From: HGM04593 sp045578665
GTDB lineage: Bacteria; Bacteroidota; Bacteroidia; Bacteroidales; Bacteroidaceae
Direction of reading: 5' to 3'
DNA length: 20,388 nucleotides
NCBI GenBank assembly: GCA_045578665.1
Contig: JAZNKR010000032.1
Coordinates: 1-20,388, forward strand
Made by a program: the position numbers and the translations under genes. Position 1 is the stretch's first letter, and each line of letters begins with the position of its first letter. Under the pieces are notes generated by a model, which saw only the letters and a program-made list of their open reading frames with translations, was not told the DNA's origin and did not search any database. Shown here in pieces: positions 10,901 to 17,820 of this stretch.

Positions 10901-12368
10901 ATGCAAATTCTCCCACCTGATAGGTCTTGCCTCCGTATGTGTATTCGTATGCTACGGCAAGCACCTCATCGGCACGCAGTGCATTGCGCAACGATATGTA
11001 ACCCAACTGTTTGTTTATGGTATATTCCGACGAGGAGAGCAGACGGGCGTTTGAGATTTTCTCGTAGTCGAGTCCGCCGTTGAAACCGTCGATGCCATCG
11101 AATGTCGAGTTCACCTTGTCTATGTCGCGTATGTCGGAATAGTTGTTCACAAAGGTGGGGTAGAGGTTGTTGCTGTTGTTCGACGGCACTCTCTCGCCTC
11201 CCGTCGCGCCCCACATGCTGTTGCTTATGTGTGATGTCTCACCGAGGTCGGTGAATGCCACAATGTTGCGCGGATTGGTAAAATCGCTCTTCTTGTTGGT
11301 CACCCACACCTCTATGCGGTTGATGGTGATGCCCGAAACTATTGTGGGCAACTGTGCCATTGAGCGGTCATAGTTGTCGCGGAAGTAGTGGGCGAGGAAG
11401 AAGTGGCGGTTCTCGTCGTAGTTCGATACGTCAATCTCGAATGTTGTCAGCTGTGTACCTCCTTTGGAGTTTACCACAGTGCTGCTCGAGTTCTTTTGCG
11501 ACACCACAGCCTGCAGTGTCAGTTTGCCGAACTGCATGTCGGTGCGTATACCGAAGAGCGAGGTCGCTCCCTTTATGAGCGACGAATTGGTACCGAATGA
11601 TATGTTTCCCGCTTCTATCAGTTTAAATACCTCATCCTCTTTGCCTTCGTACTTGAGGCTTATCTTCTTGGTGTCGTAGTTGAATGTAGCCTCGGTGTTG
11701 TAGTTGAAGTCGAGCTTCATCTTGTCGCCGACATTTCCTTTGACATTGAGATTGATGATTTCGTCGAAGTTGAAGCTGTTGGTCTCGCGGCTGCGTTGGG
11801 GCAACGAGGGGTTGTCTACAGTCTTCATCTGGAAGCCTATCTTCATTTCGGCACTTCCCTGTGTCTTGATGCGCACTCCGCCGGGACCGAAGAGTTTTTC
11901 GGCGGGACCGAGGTCGAACTGCATATCGCTGAAGTCGAACTTGTCGCCGTTGTTCAGTTTTTCGAACTCTTCCTGGTTCTTCTTCTTGAAGTATCTGTGC
12001 AGCGAACTTTGCATCTTGCTCTTAGCATACTCCTCTTGTGAGAGTATAAAGGGTATGCCGAATTTTGTCTCACCCATTTTAGTGGTGATGAGGAAAGTGC
12101 TGTCCTTTTCGTTGTATGTGGTGTCCTGCTTTATGTTGTCGGGGTGGCGCAGGTCCATCGGCAACTTGTTGAGGTCTTTCTCGCTTTCGGGGATTACGTT
12201 CGACACGGGGTAGCGTGCCGACACGGTGTCTCTGTAGAGTTGTTTCTCCTGTCTTTCGCGCCGTATGCGTTCGCGTCGGCGCTGGCTACGCGTACTATCC
12301 ACCTGCGCAAATGCTGTGAGGGCGTTTGCGCAGAGCAATATCAGGATAATAAGCGTGCGTCTGTTCAT
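4986..12368 (-). CDS. sprA: T9SS outer-membrane translocon SprA (Sov)
   Basis: This 2460-residue protein is SprA, called Sov in Porphyromonas gingivalis. It forms the giant single-chain beta-barrel (36 strands in the Flavobacterium structure) through which type IX substrates cross the outer membrane. Length agrees with known homologues (about 2400-2500). A signal peptide spans about 1-21 (cleavage AFA-Q), followed by a very basic Arg/Glu/Gln stretch at about 27-43. Typical SprA segments are visible: FGIPFILSQEEY in the N-terminal part, repeated amphipathic strands such as GDKMKLDFNYNTEATFNYD, IDDFESTENGIDLDSP near 827, and VQYIEFWLLDPF near 976. The C-terminus alternates as membrane strands and ends in SLKFSLTR; there is no T9SS tail, as expected for the channel itself. 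A Lys-rich segment lies near 1893-1995. The gene follows ruvA by 21 bases, an arrangement known from other Bacteroidota. No frameshift is seen in 7.4 kb. Confidence 0.97.
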   Translation of the reverse strand: MNRRTLIILILLCANALTAFAQVDSTRSQRRRERIRRERQEKQLYRDTVSARYPVSNVIPESEKDLNKLPMDLRHPDNIKQDTTYNEKDSTFLITTKMGETKFGIPFILSQEEYAKSKMQSSLHRYFKKKNQEEFEKLNNGDKFDFSDMQFDLGPAEKLFGPGGVRIKTQGSAEMKIGFQMKTVDNPSLPQRSRETNSFNFDEIINLNVKGNVGDKMKLDFNYNTEATFNYDTKKISLKYEGKEDEVFKLIEAGNISFGTNSSLIKGATSLFGIRTDMQFGKLTLQAVVSQKNSSSTVVNSKGGTQLTTFEIDVSNYDENRHFFLAHYFRDNYDRSMAQLPTIVSGITINRIEVWVTNKKSDFTNPRNIVAFTDLGETSHISNSMWGATGGERVPSNNSNNLYPTFVNNYSDIRDIDKVNSTFDGIDGFNGGLDYEKISNARLLSSSEYTINKQLGYISLRNALRADEVLAVAYEYTYGGKTYQVGEFASDQKESSATLMVKLLKPNSCSPQNGCWDLMMKNVYNIGARSLKSTDFKFDIYYASDSLGTNITYLPEEHLKNTPLLRMMNLDRLDANNTKEAPNGIFDFVEGFTVHASTGRIFFPTVEPFGTNLKKKIGNNAIAEKYIYQELYDSTKTVARQLAEKDKFYLMGEFTGSSANVIQTGSMNIPKGSVTVTAGGVTLVENSDYTVDYAAGIVTIVNQSIIDAGTAVQVSLESNTLFNLQRKTMLGLNWMYDYSEYLKFGGTVLSLTEKPLTSKVDMGSEPLNNLIWGFNLSWKRQSQWLTTLLDRLPMLSCSAPSSINLTAEFAKLEAGTSDEVQSNASYIDDFESTENGIDLDSPSAWVLASIPTGMPNYNLTNNILTGYDRALINWYTIDPLFTRRSSSLTPSHIKSDLQQLSNHYLREVYERELYPNKESTYGESSTLSLMNVTYYPTERGPYNLDPDLTYDGKLNNPEKRWGGITRQLTTTDFETANVQYIEFWLLDPFIYDDAGGGGDFYINLGEVSEDILKDGKKFFENGLPASSNNYGYEETVWGRIPLTSSLVYAFDNNAGSRTQQDIGLNGLSSSDEAAFPAYANYLDAIRGKVRSEVYDSIAADPAGDNYHHYRGSDYDDVQRNIFDRYKFYNNPEGNSATSGSSNESYNTSAKTTPDIEDVNQDFTMDEYENFFQYKISLRRQDMQVGRNYISDKRTVTAKLRNGETESVDWYKFRIPIDDYEKAVGTIRDFTSIRFMRMYLTNFRKPVTLRFATLKLVRGDWRPYMNTIASTNNISPTISGNLVMSAVNIEEHGDRRPVNYVLPPGISRILDPEQPQLRQDNEQALSLQVENLGSKESRAVYKKSTLDIRQYERIQVFAHAEAPELDGTILADNDISLFVRLGSDYKSNYYEYEIPLKLTPHGSYDAYSTASSTAVWPEENMLDIPLSKLTAIKVRRNTLRNAHTSGVNNTTIYSEYDEEKPKNRISVIGNPSLGQVKVMMIGVRNNSGTPKSAIVWVNEMRMLGFNNKSGWAAQGNLNIKLSDLGSLAAQGKIETAGFGGLEDKLAARRKDDYYKYSITGTFDFGRFFPKKAKVALPTYYSVSREVKSPLYSPFETDLLFDDVLDTYDGAGQDSIRNIAEVRSTVRNFSLSNAKVGIASKKPMPYDPANFTFGYSYSRTDNSGSTISWENKLNWKATAAYAYNNPIKTIMPFKNIKSKSKWWTIFKDFGINPLPQSLSINTDMTRTYYELQTRDLTNTYNQTATPLNFSQQFYWNRHMTLKWDPTTNLRTNLTTGTNAEIEEPYLPVNRSRYPDEYAIWKDSVMHSIRNLGRPLSYQQSFTASYSLPINKLPILDWTKFDANFSSSYNWARGNKASGVNFGNTIANKRTITLNGNFDLLKFYNKLPYLEDTNKRFASGAAAKNKKEKAKKAAKIKPFKTEITLRTDTVIPLQHGLKSKKLVINARTKKGRPYKLKYKVVDENKIVIKNKDSIPLKLTITPKPKSENTEFMKRMQYPTRFLMMLRSMSINYTNNYSMSLPGFMPNTGDMLGQSKLGGSYAPGLDFAFGLTDDSYLKRAYNKGWLLSSDSVAVQAATSAAENLQLKFVLEPFTDVKIDLNADWQRNKSRNIQYMYAGMPETQSGGFSMTTITLGNSFDTGSESNNYRSSTFNRFVSNLEGIRQSIEDRYIGTMYPQQSALAGEVFNPENGTVNKYSAEVMLPAFLSTYTGRDGKNGLLDLFPSFLHMLPNWSIKYAGLSKLPLFQKHFKSVNLTHGYKSVYSVGSYSTYSTYMEYTNGLGYTTNTATGMPVPSSRFNISTASINESFSPLLGIDVTMQNNLSLGLKYVKSRVLNLSVTAIQLVETHSKELVLNAGYKIVNLKMLGASSKASQSNKVSNDLNIRAAFSYKNMTALCRSIDKGTTQATSGNDSFNYSLSADYTYSKMLNMSFFVERKKTIPLISASSYPTTTTDFGVSLKFSLTR

Positions 12369-12389
12369 CTCTTTCTCGCTATGTGATTC

Positions 12390-12986
12390 TTATAATTGTT
12401 TGAGTGCGAGCTTTATCAGTTGCTCCACAGTCGACTGGGGCTGTTCCTTTGCAATGTTCTGCACCACCTTGTTGGCTGCTGCTGCGGGGAATCCTAACAT
12501 CACAAGTGCCGACACGGCTTCGTTCACCGTCTCCTTGTCAATGTGCGGTGCCGTGGCTGAAGCTGCCGTGGGTATTCCTGCGGCAATGCCTACAATCTTG
12601 TCCTTCAGTTCCACTATAATGCGCTGGGCAGTCTTGAGACCTATGCCTTTGACACTTTTGAGTATCTTCTCGTCGCCCGAGGAGATTGTCTCGCACAACT
12701 CGCCTATGGTGAATGCCGACAATATGGTGCGTGCAGTGTTGCCGCCTATTCCCGACACGGATATAAGCAGCAGAAATAGCTCACGCTCCTGCTTGTTGAA
12801 GAACCCGAACAACTGGTGGGTATCTTCGCGTATTATTTCGTATATATAGAGCTTTGTCTCTTTTTTGCCCTGTATCGCACTGTAGGTGTTCAGTGTTATG
12901 CTTGCCTCGTAACCGACCCCGGCACACTCTATTATGGCTGTCGTGGGGGTGAGTTCGGCTAATTCTCCTCGCAGGTATTCTATCAT
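12390..12986 (-). CDS. ruvA: Holliday junction branch migration protein RuvA
   Basis: RuvA is the junction-binding subunit that loads the RuvB motor onto four-way DNA junctions in recombinational repair. At 198 residues it has the usual size. Domain I is an OB fold starting MIEYLRGELAELTP and including VGYEASI (24-30) and the THQLFGFF segment (56-63). Domain II has two helix-hairpin-helix motifs, ISVSGIGGNTARTIL (75-89) and LKSVKGIGLKTAQRII (109-124), which contact the DNA backbone. Domain III, about 153-198, is the RuvB-binding three-helix piece (EAVSALVMLGF) joined by an Ala/Thr-rich linker. ruvB is not adjacent, as is common in this phylum. It sits 61 bases after the endonuclease gene and 21 bases before sprA. 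No TAnnTTTG-type promoter is visible in the 61-base gap, so it may be read from upstream. Confidence 0.97.
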   Translation of the reverse strand: MIEYLRGELAELTPTTAIIECAGVGYEASITLNTYSAIQGKKETKLYIYEIIREDTHQLFGFFNKQERELFLLLISVSGIGGNTARTILSAFTIGELCETISSGDEKILKSVKGIGLKTAQRIIVELKDKIVGIAAGIPTAASATAPHIDKETVNEAVSALVMLGFPAAAANKVVQNIAKEQPQSTVEQLIKLALKQL

Positions 12987-13047
12987 AGTAGTGTATGTTA
13001 TCTTTTTTTTAACGTTATTTTTCGTGCTTTATTGTCCCTTGGACCGC

Positions 13048-13866
13048 TTATTTGCTCCATACGGACTTGTCTATCGTTGATTCCGCCGTTTTTTCTATGT
13101 CGTCGGGGAGGGCATGGAAGAGGTCCAGTCCCGTCACACGCTCCACTTCGTCGATGGTTACGGCATGGTCCATGAACTTTTTCGCTCCCTTCTTGTTGTC
13201 GAACAGGAAGCCTATGCCGATGTATCTGTCGTAATAGGTGGTGAGCAACGCCTTGAAGAATCCGTCGGGGACCATAACTCCGTTGTCGCCTATGGTGCCG
13301 TATCTGTTGTTCTTCACAATTGGTCCGCACACGATGTAGACCTTGCCGAAGTAGCGTGCATATTCGCGGCATTTCTCTTCGAGGCTTTTCCACACTCCGG
13401 TGTTGAGCTTGTGGTCCTGCGGGCAGATGTTGCTAAGGTAGAAACATTCGTCCATAGCCTTCTCGGACCACTTCATGTCTGCGGCGGGTGCCATGTGCCC
13501 TTTGTCCCACCCCGAGTTGCGGTAGTCGTCGTTGTCTGCTTGCAATCCGCTTATTTCGGGGTCGGTCTTGAAGTGCTTGGCGCGTGGCTCGTCGCCCTCC
13601 GTTTCAGGTGAGGTAAGCTCATAGGCTACCCAATCGGGGATGAGCCGCTCGTTGTTGTAGCAAAGCGTGTATCCCTCCCGGGCAATTATAGTTCCGCGGT
13701 TGCCTATGCCTGTTGCAGGGATTTCGAGTTTGTCTATGTCGGCGGTATATCGTGGTGCTTCGCCACACTTGTAGACAAAATATCCTATTGCAAAAAGTAT
13801 GATGTAGATAATCAGGCGGTAGGGATTAAAGCTGTTCTTGTTGACTCTTTTTTTCTTTTTTGTCAT
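13048..13866 (-). CDS. Membrane-anchored DNA/RNA non-specific endonuclease (NUC1/EndA family)
   Basis: This 272-residue protein is a sugar-non-specific beta-beta-alpha metal nuclease that hydrolyses DNA and RNA. The N-terminus is lysine-rich (TKKKKR) and leads into one membrane segment at about 17-33 with no clear cleavage site, so the catalytic domain probably faces the periplasm on a signal anchor. The active-site motif is DKGHMAPAAD (121-130), with the catalytic His at 124. It is the DxGH form with Lys where the classic DRGH has Arg. The second motif, SNICPQDHKLNTGVW (145-159), supplies the metal-binding Asn at 155. KVYIVCGPI (175-183) and VPDGFFKALL (199-208) are further family markers. 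It is first in the minus-strand block, upstream of ruvA. A role in DNA uptake, nutrient scavenging or defence cannot be separated by sequence alone. Confidence 0.93.
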   Translation of the reverse strand: MTKKKKRVNKNSFNPYRLIIYIILFAIGYFVYKCGEAPRYTADIDKLEIPATGIGNRGTIIAREGYTLCYNNERLIPDWVAYELTSPETEGDEPRAKHFKTDPEISGLQADNDDYRNSGWDKGHMAPAADMKWSEKAMDECFYLSNICPQDHKLNTGVWKSLEEKCREYARYFGKVYIVCGPIVKNNRYGTIGDNGVMVPDGFFKALLTTYYDRYIGIGFLFDNKKGAKKFMDHAVTIDEVERVTGLDLFHALPDDIEKTAESTIDKSVWSK

Positions 13867-14319
13867 TTTGTATCAGTGTATATGCGGAGTTTGTTTGGGT
13901 TAAGATTGCGTTGAAGTAAAATGTAATGAAAATCAACAGGTTGGATGAGTGTGTCGCTGCTTTATGAGTTTTACTTCATTAAAGCTGCGGAATTGTACTC
14001 AGCCAACCTTACTGATAAACAGTGGAAAGTTATACAAAATATCGTTAACCGACAAGAAAGAAAACAAAAATATTATTCGGGGAGTCTTGTGGGTTGGTAA
14101 GAATATTGAACAACGCAAAAAATACATCTGGTTAAATTAACATTATATTTAAGAGAAAATTGCGTTAAAGTCAAAAAATAAAATAAATAAATTTAACATA
14201 TAGAGGCCTTTTACGATGGGCCCCTTATGATTTTTTATGAGAAAAATTTTTTTCTTCCGAAAAAGAACGTTATATTTGAGCGTCGAAATGTGCTTTAGTA
14301 ACAAAAAATACATACAACT
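13867..14319. other. Divergent intergenic region, AT-rich, no gene
   Basis: This 453-base spacer lies between the leftward endonuclease gene and the rightward exoprotein gene, so promoters in both directions are expected. It is rich in A/T runs. On the right a TAnnTTTG box precedes the plus-strand gene. On the left no convincing -33/-7 pair was found for the endonuclease gene. Three copies of an octamer of the TTGCGTT type are present (13906-13913, 14111-14118 inverted, 14160-14167). The one sizeable open frame here, 63 codons at 13949-14140, shows no family resemblance and an AT-driven lysine/asparagine composition, so it is treated as non-coding. Confidence 0.7.
14271..14278 (+). promoter_or_regulatory. 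Bacteroidota-type -7 promoter box for the exoprotein pair
   Basis: TATATTTG matches the TAnnTTTG -7 consensus of the Bacteroidota primary sigma factor. It lies 41 bases before the ATG at 14320, leaving a short leader. The -33 TTG box is not exact: the region 19-23 bases upstream is a T-run within an A/T-rich tract. It is the best promoter candidate for the 14320-19146 gene pair. Confidence 0.5.
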
Positions 14320-17300
14320 ATGAAAAGGAATCTATTATTGACAGTGCTTATGGCAATAATTGCCGTCTTAGGTATGGCACGGCCGTCAGCATCTCCCGTC
14401 ATCCCGTCACTGGCAGATGGCGAAGGTATTGCAAGTGAATTTGAATCAGCAGCTTCCGAGGAAAGGTCGCTTCCTTTCCGTGTAGGAGAGGAGACCGACG
14501 GCCTTCCTGGTCTTGTGGCTCCTTATGGAGGTTATGTGTGGGAGTCTCCTCTTTATAAAATGGATAAGGAGATAAGTGCTTTCCGCCTTACAGTCTTCAA
14601 GACGAATAACGGGGCATTGTTCGGAAACACTGAATTCCCCTCTTTGGGAGAGCTTGAGCTCTATGATGCCGATGGAAACGAGATAGAGCTTACTGCTAGT
14701 TCTTTCAAGACAAACTCGGTCAATCCCGAAGATGGCATGGGGCTTGCCGGCCTGTGCGACAACGATTACGCGACTTATTATCATGCAGCATGGGGAGCAG
14801 GTCAGGACCCAAATGGTTTCGACGGCTCTGACTATGTATATATCGAAGTTACTCTTCCCTATCCTATATCTGCTTTCAGTTACAAGCAGTATGGTCGTTA
14901 TTACTTTAACGCAGGTGCAGAAAGACGTGTGAACACTCCTACTGATATTGTGTTTGGCGAGGTGGGTGTAGATGTGACTCCCGACATGGTTCCCTTCACT
15001 GACTCTAATAATGCAGTTCTTGGCCAGAAGATTACTGATGTTTCGCAGATTACAGACGACGGCCTGTATGTGTTGCAGGGACTTTATAACTGCGACCCTG
15101 TCAACTACTTCGAGGGTGGCCCGCTCGAACCTGTATTCTATAAAGGTACCAATGTATATGGCAAGCACCTCAATTCTTCATGTGCATTCAGCATTGCGTC
15201 TGCAGGCGATGGCAAGTATACAATACAGAGCCTTGCCGATGGCAAGTACTGGTCTAAGGAGATAGATGATGATGGCTGGGCAAGTGCAACTTCAACGCTC
15301 TTCAGGAGCCAGGCGGCACACGTTACCATTGAACCCAGAAAGAATGACGGCCTCCCCGGCTCATTCGTAATCTACCACTATATGGATTCTATTGTACGCA
15401 ATGGCGACAGCTGTCCCTATGTAGTATTCCAGGACTGGGGCAGGGTTCTCGGTTATTTCGCTATACCCGACCTCAGCCTCAACCAGAGGGACGGCAAGGG
15501 CGAATGGTACATCTATAAGATGACTATGGATACCCCTTATGTATACTGGCTTGCTAACCTTGTGAATACAGTGAACCAGTTGGGCTATGATGTAGGCAAC
15601 GATCCCGGTTACTACAAGATAGAGGGATATGCCCAGATGATTGCTGCTGCCCAGAAGGCGATAGAACTCAAGCAGGACGATGTGTGCAAGAACTACATCG
15701 ATAAGGTCTATGAGAAAATCGACATTTTTGAGGACCTTACTCCCAATCCTATCGTGGAGGGCGAGTATGTGATAGAGTCTGCTCTTGATGCATTCTACGC
15801 TACACAAGGTGTCCGCAAGATGCTGTTTGTATTCCCAGAGGGTAACGATGATGGCGAAATCATCGGATATCATCCTGCGTGGGGCAATCCTCAGGATACT
15901 GTTTTCGAAAATCTTAACAACCAGTTCAAGTTCCGTCTTGAGTCGGCTGCCAAGAGCCAGAAAGTTGCAGAATGGCTCGAAGCCGGTGTCATTACAGCCG
16001 AGCAGGCACTCAATGCCTATTATATAAAGAATCTTATGTACAATCGATATATCGGTGCCCAGATAAGAGTATCTACTTACCTTAGTACAACTGAAGAGGC
16101 TGAGGCAGTCTACATTTTCCGTCAGCAGAAGCCTACAACGTTCGATATATGGAACCCCGATGGTGCAAACTTCTCGATTCATGCCGAAAAACATAGCGAT
16201 GGTGTAGGTACAGGCGGAAGGATTGTCTATTGGGAAGGCGTGAACTCTGAAGCGTCGCAATGGAGACTCCGTTCACTTGCTTCAGAAGAACCAAGCATAT
16301 ATTCTATCACAGTGGAAGCAGAAAACGGAACGGTAACAGGTGCCGGAGAATACGAGGAGGGCAGTTATGCCTCACTTGTTGCAGTGCCCGATACGGGTTA
16401 CGTGTTCGCAGGATGGTATTCGGGTGGTACGCTACTGAGCATCGAGGCAGAGTACAGTTTCAAGGTAGAGGCATCGATGACAATCACTGCCAGATTCACT
16501 AAACAGCCAATCAACGATAATACAATGAAAATCAATTCTCTTGTCACGTTCCCCGGCAGCACACTTGTGATTCCTGTGGAAATGGATAACGTACAAGAGA
16601 TTACTGCATTCCAGTTCGATATCTATCTTCCCGATGGCATTACCATTGCTATCAACGAGGACGATGAACCTATGATTGAACTTGCAAGCGGCAGAAAGAC
16701 CTCTACCCACTCGATTACCTCGTCTCAGTTGCCCGACGGCGGCATCCGCATCGTATCATATTCAAGCAGCAGTAAACCGTTCCGTGGCACCGAAGGCGCA
16801 CTTGTAAACATTACGACTAATGTCTCATCGGCATTGGCGCTTGGCGACTATACCTTGATTATGAAGAATATGCGTCTCTCTGCTCCCGATGCTAAAGAGT
16901 ACATTACCGATTATGCGTCTTCTGTGATTTCTGTATCAGTGATGCGCGGTGATGTCAATATGGACAAGAGCGTATCGATGAGCGATGTGGTAGCAACGGT
17001 CAATTACATTCTGCAGAAACCTGTTGCAACTTTCAACCTCATGGCAGCAGACATTACCGGTGACGGCGATGTGAGCATGGCCGATGTTGTAGGTATTGTA
17101 AACATTGTGCTTAATCCCGAAACCGAATATTCACGCAGATACAATATAAAACGTGGTGCTGTAGCCAACAGCGGCGATTGCCTGACAATGAGCGAAGTAC
17201 GCACCGGCGGCGCATCTGCGGCAATACCTCTGAACTTGGCAAACTGCACAGCGTATACTGCATTCCAGATGGATGTAGAGCTTCCCGAAGGCGCGACAAT

Positions 17301-17778
17301 GGCAGCGGCCTATTTGAGCGAGCGCGCATCTGGCAGCCACACAGTTGCATGGAACACTCTTGACAACGGCAAGGTACGCGTGGTGGCCTACTCAGTAGAC
17401 AATAGCGGTTTCGCAGGCAACAGTGGCGAACTCGTAACTCTTGAAGTAGAGGCAGCGGAAGGTGCAAGCGGTACAGTGAAAGTTGAAAATGTACGCATGG
17501 TGACATCCGGTGGTGTTGAGAATGCAATCAATGGTTGCGGCTCTATTGTAGACATCAACGGCACAACTGGTATTGCCACAACAGACAGCGGCATGTTCAG
17601 AGTATACGCTTCGGATGGTGCACTCGTTGTTGAAAGCGGCAAGGAGATGCAATTGCCGGTTTACTCTGCAAACGGTCGTCTCGTGAAGATGCTTGACGTG
17701 GCAGCAGGCAAGAATGTATACGATGCTCTTCCCGCAGGAGTATATGTTGCTAATGGAATTAAAGTTATTCTCAAGTAA
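14320..17778 (+). CDS. Large multidomain secreted protein with discoidin-like, ricin-like, InlB-type, cohesin-like and dockerin-like modules
   Basis: This 1152-residue exoprotein has no catalytic domain that I can recognise. Reading from the N-terminus: a signal peptide at about 1-20; an F5/8-C (discoidin)-like sugar-binding segment at about 80-218 (LAGLCDNDYATYYHAAWG, YIEVTLPYPISAFSYKQYG); a ricin-like segment at about 245-402; a helical linker at about 405-480; a second ricin-like segment at about 485-655; and an InlB-B-type repeat at 661-728 (VPDTGYVFAGWYSGG). A cohesin-like module follows at about 736-872, then two dockerin-like calcium loops, D878-x-N880-x-D882...D889 and D911-x-T-x-D915-x-D917...D922, each followed by a VVxxVNxxL helix. 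A second cohesin-like module spans about 957-1078. The tail from about 1095 (VYSANGRLVKML...LPAGVYVANG) resembles a T9SS sorting domain. The protein is probably surface-exposed and glycan- or protein-binding. It is first of a two-gene unit. Domain names come from motif reading, not a search. Confidence 0.85.
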   Translation: MKRNLLLTVLMAIIAVLGMARPSASPVIPSLADGEGIASEFESAASEERSLPFRVGEETDGLPGLVAPYGGYVWESPLYKMDKEISAFRLTVFKTNNGALFGNTEFPSLGELELYDADGNEIELTASSFKTNSVNPEDGMGLAGLCDNDYATYYHAAWGAGQDPNGFDGSDYVYIEVTLPYPISAFSYKQYGRYYFNAGAERRVNTPTDIVFGEVGVDVTPDMVPFTDSNNAVLGQKITDVSQITDDGLYVLQGLYNCDPVNYFEGGPLEPVFYKGTNVYGKHLNSSCAFSIASAGDGKYTIQSLADGKYWSKEIDDDGWASATSTLFRSQAAHVTIEPRKNDGLPGSFVIYHYMDSIVRNGDSCPYVVFQDWGRVLGYFAIPDLSLNQRDGKGEWYIYKMTMDTPYVYWLANLVNTVNQLGYDVGNDPGYYKIEGYAQMIAAAQKAIELKQDDVCKNYIDKVYEKIDIFEDLTPNPIVEGEYVIESALDAFYATQGVRKMLFVFPEGNDDGEIIGYHPAWGNPQDTVFENLNNQFKFRLESAAKSQKVAEWLEAGVITAEQALNAYYIKNLMYNRYIGAQIRVSTYLSTTEEAEAVYIFRQQKPTTFDIWNPDGANFSIHAEKHSDGVGTGGRIVYWEGVNSEASQWRLRSLASEEPSIYSITVEAENGTVTGAGEYEEGSYASLVAVPDTGYVFAGWYSGGTLLSIEAEYSFKVEASMTITARFTKQPINDNTMKINSLVTFPGSTLVIPVEMDNVQEITAFQFDIYLPDGITIAINEDDEPMIELASGRKTSTHSITSSQLPDGGIRIVSYSSSSKPFRGTEGALVNITTNVSSALALGDYTLIMKNMRLSAPDAKEYITDYASSVISVSVMRGDVNMDKSVSMSDVVATVNYILQKPVATFNLMAADITGDGDVSMADVVGIVNIVLNPETEYSRRYNIKRGAVANSGDCLTMSEVRTGGASAAIPLNLANCTAYTAFQMDVELPEGATMAAAYLSERASGSHTVAWNTLDNGKVRVVAYSVDNSGFAGNSGELVTLEVEAAEGASGTVKVENVRMVTSGGVENAINGCGSIVDINGTTGIATTDSGMFRVYASDGALVVESGKEMQLPVYSANGRLVKMLDVAAGKNVYDALPAGVYVANGIKVILK

Positions 17779-17820
17779 AGTGATTGTTGAATGAATCCCT
17801 CATTAATAAAGCGTAACATT

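Noticed and set aside
12987..13047. Terminator or promoter between the endonuclease gene and ruvA
   Set aside because: Only an A/T run and a TAACGTTA palindrome are present; there is no GC-bearing hairpin and no TAnnTTTG box on the minus strand.
12998..13393. 131-codon minus-strand frame overlapping the endonuclease gene
   Set aside because: It lies inside the endonuclease gene in another frame and is rich in Arg/His/Pro, typical of an out-of-frame reading; the nuclease frame has clear catalytic motifs.
13949..14140. 63-codon plus-strand open frame in the divergent spacer
   Set aside because: No recognisable family, AT-driven composition, and it lies among likely regulatory sequence; not called as a gene.
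17791..17820. Upstream ATG as the start of the second exoprotein
   Set aside because: Starting there adds ten polar residues before a normal MKK-type signal peptide; the ATG at 17821 is the better start.
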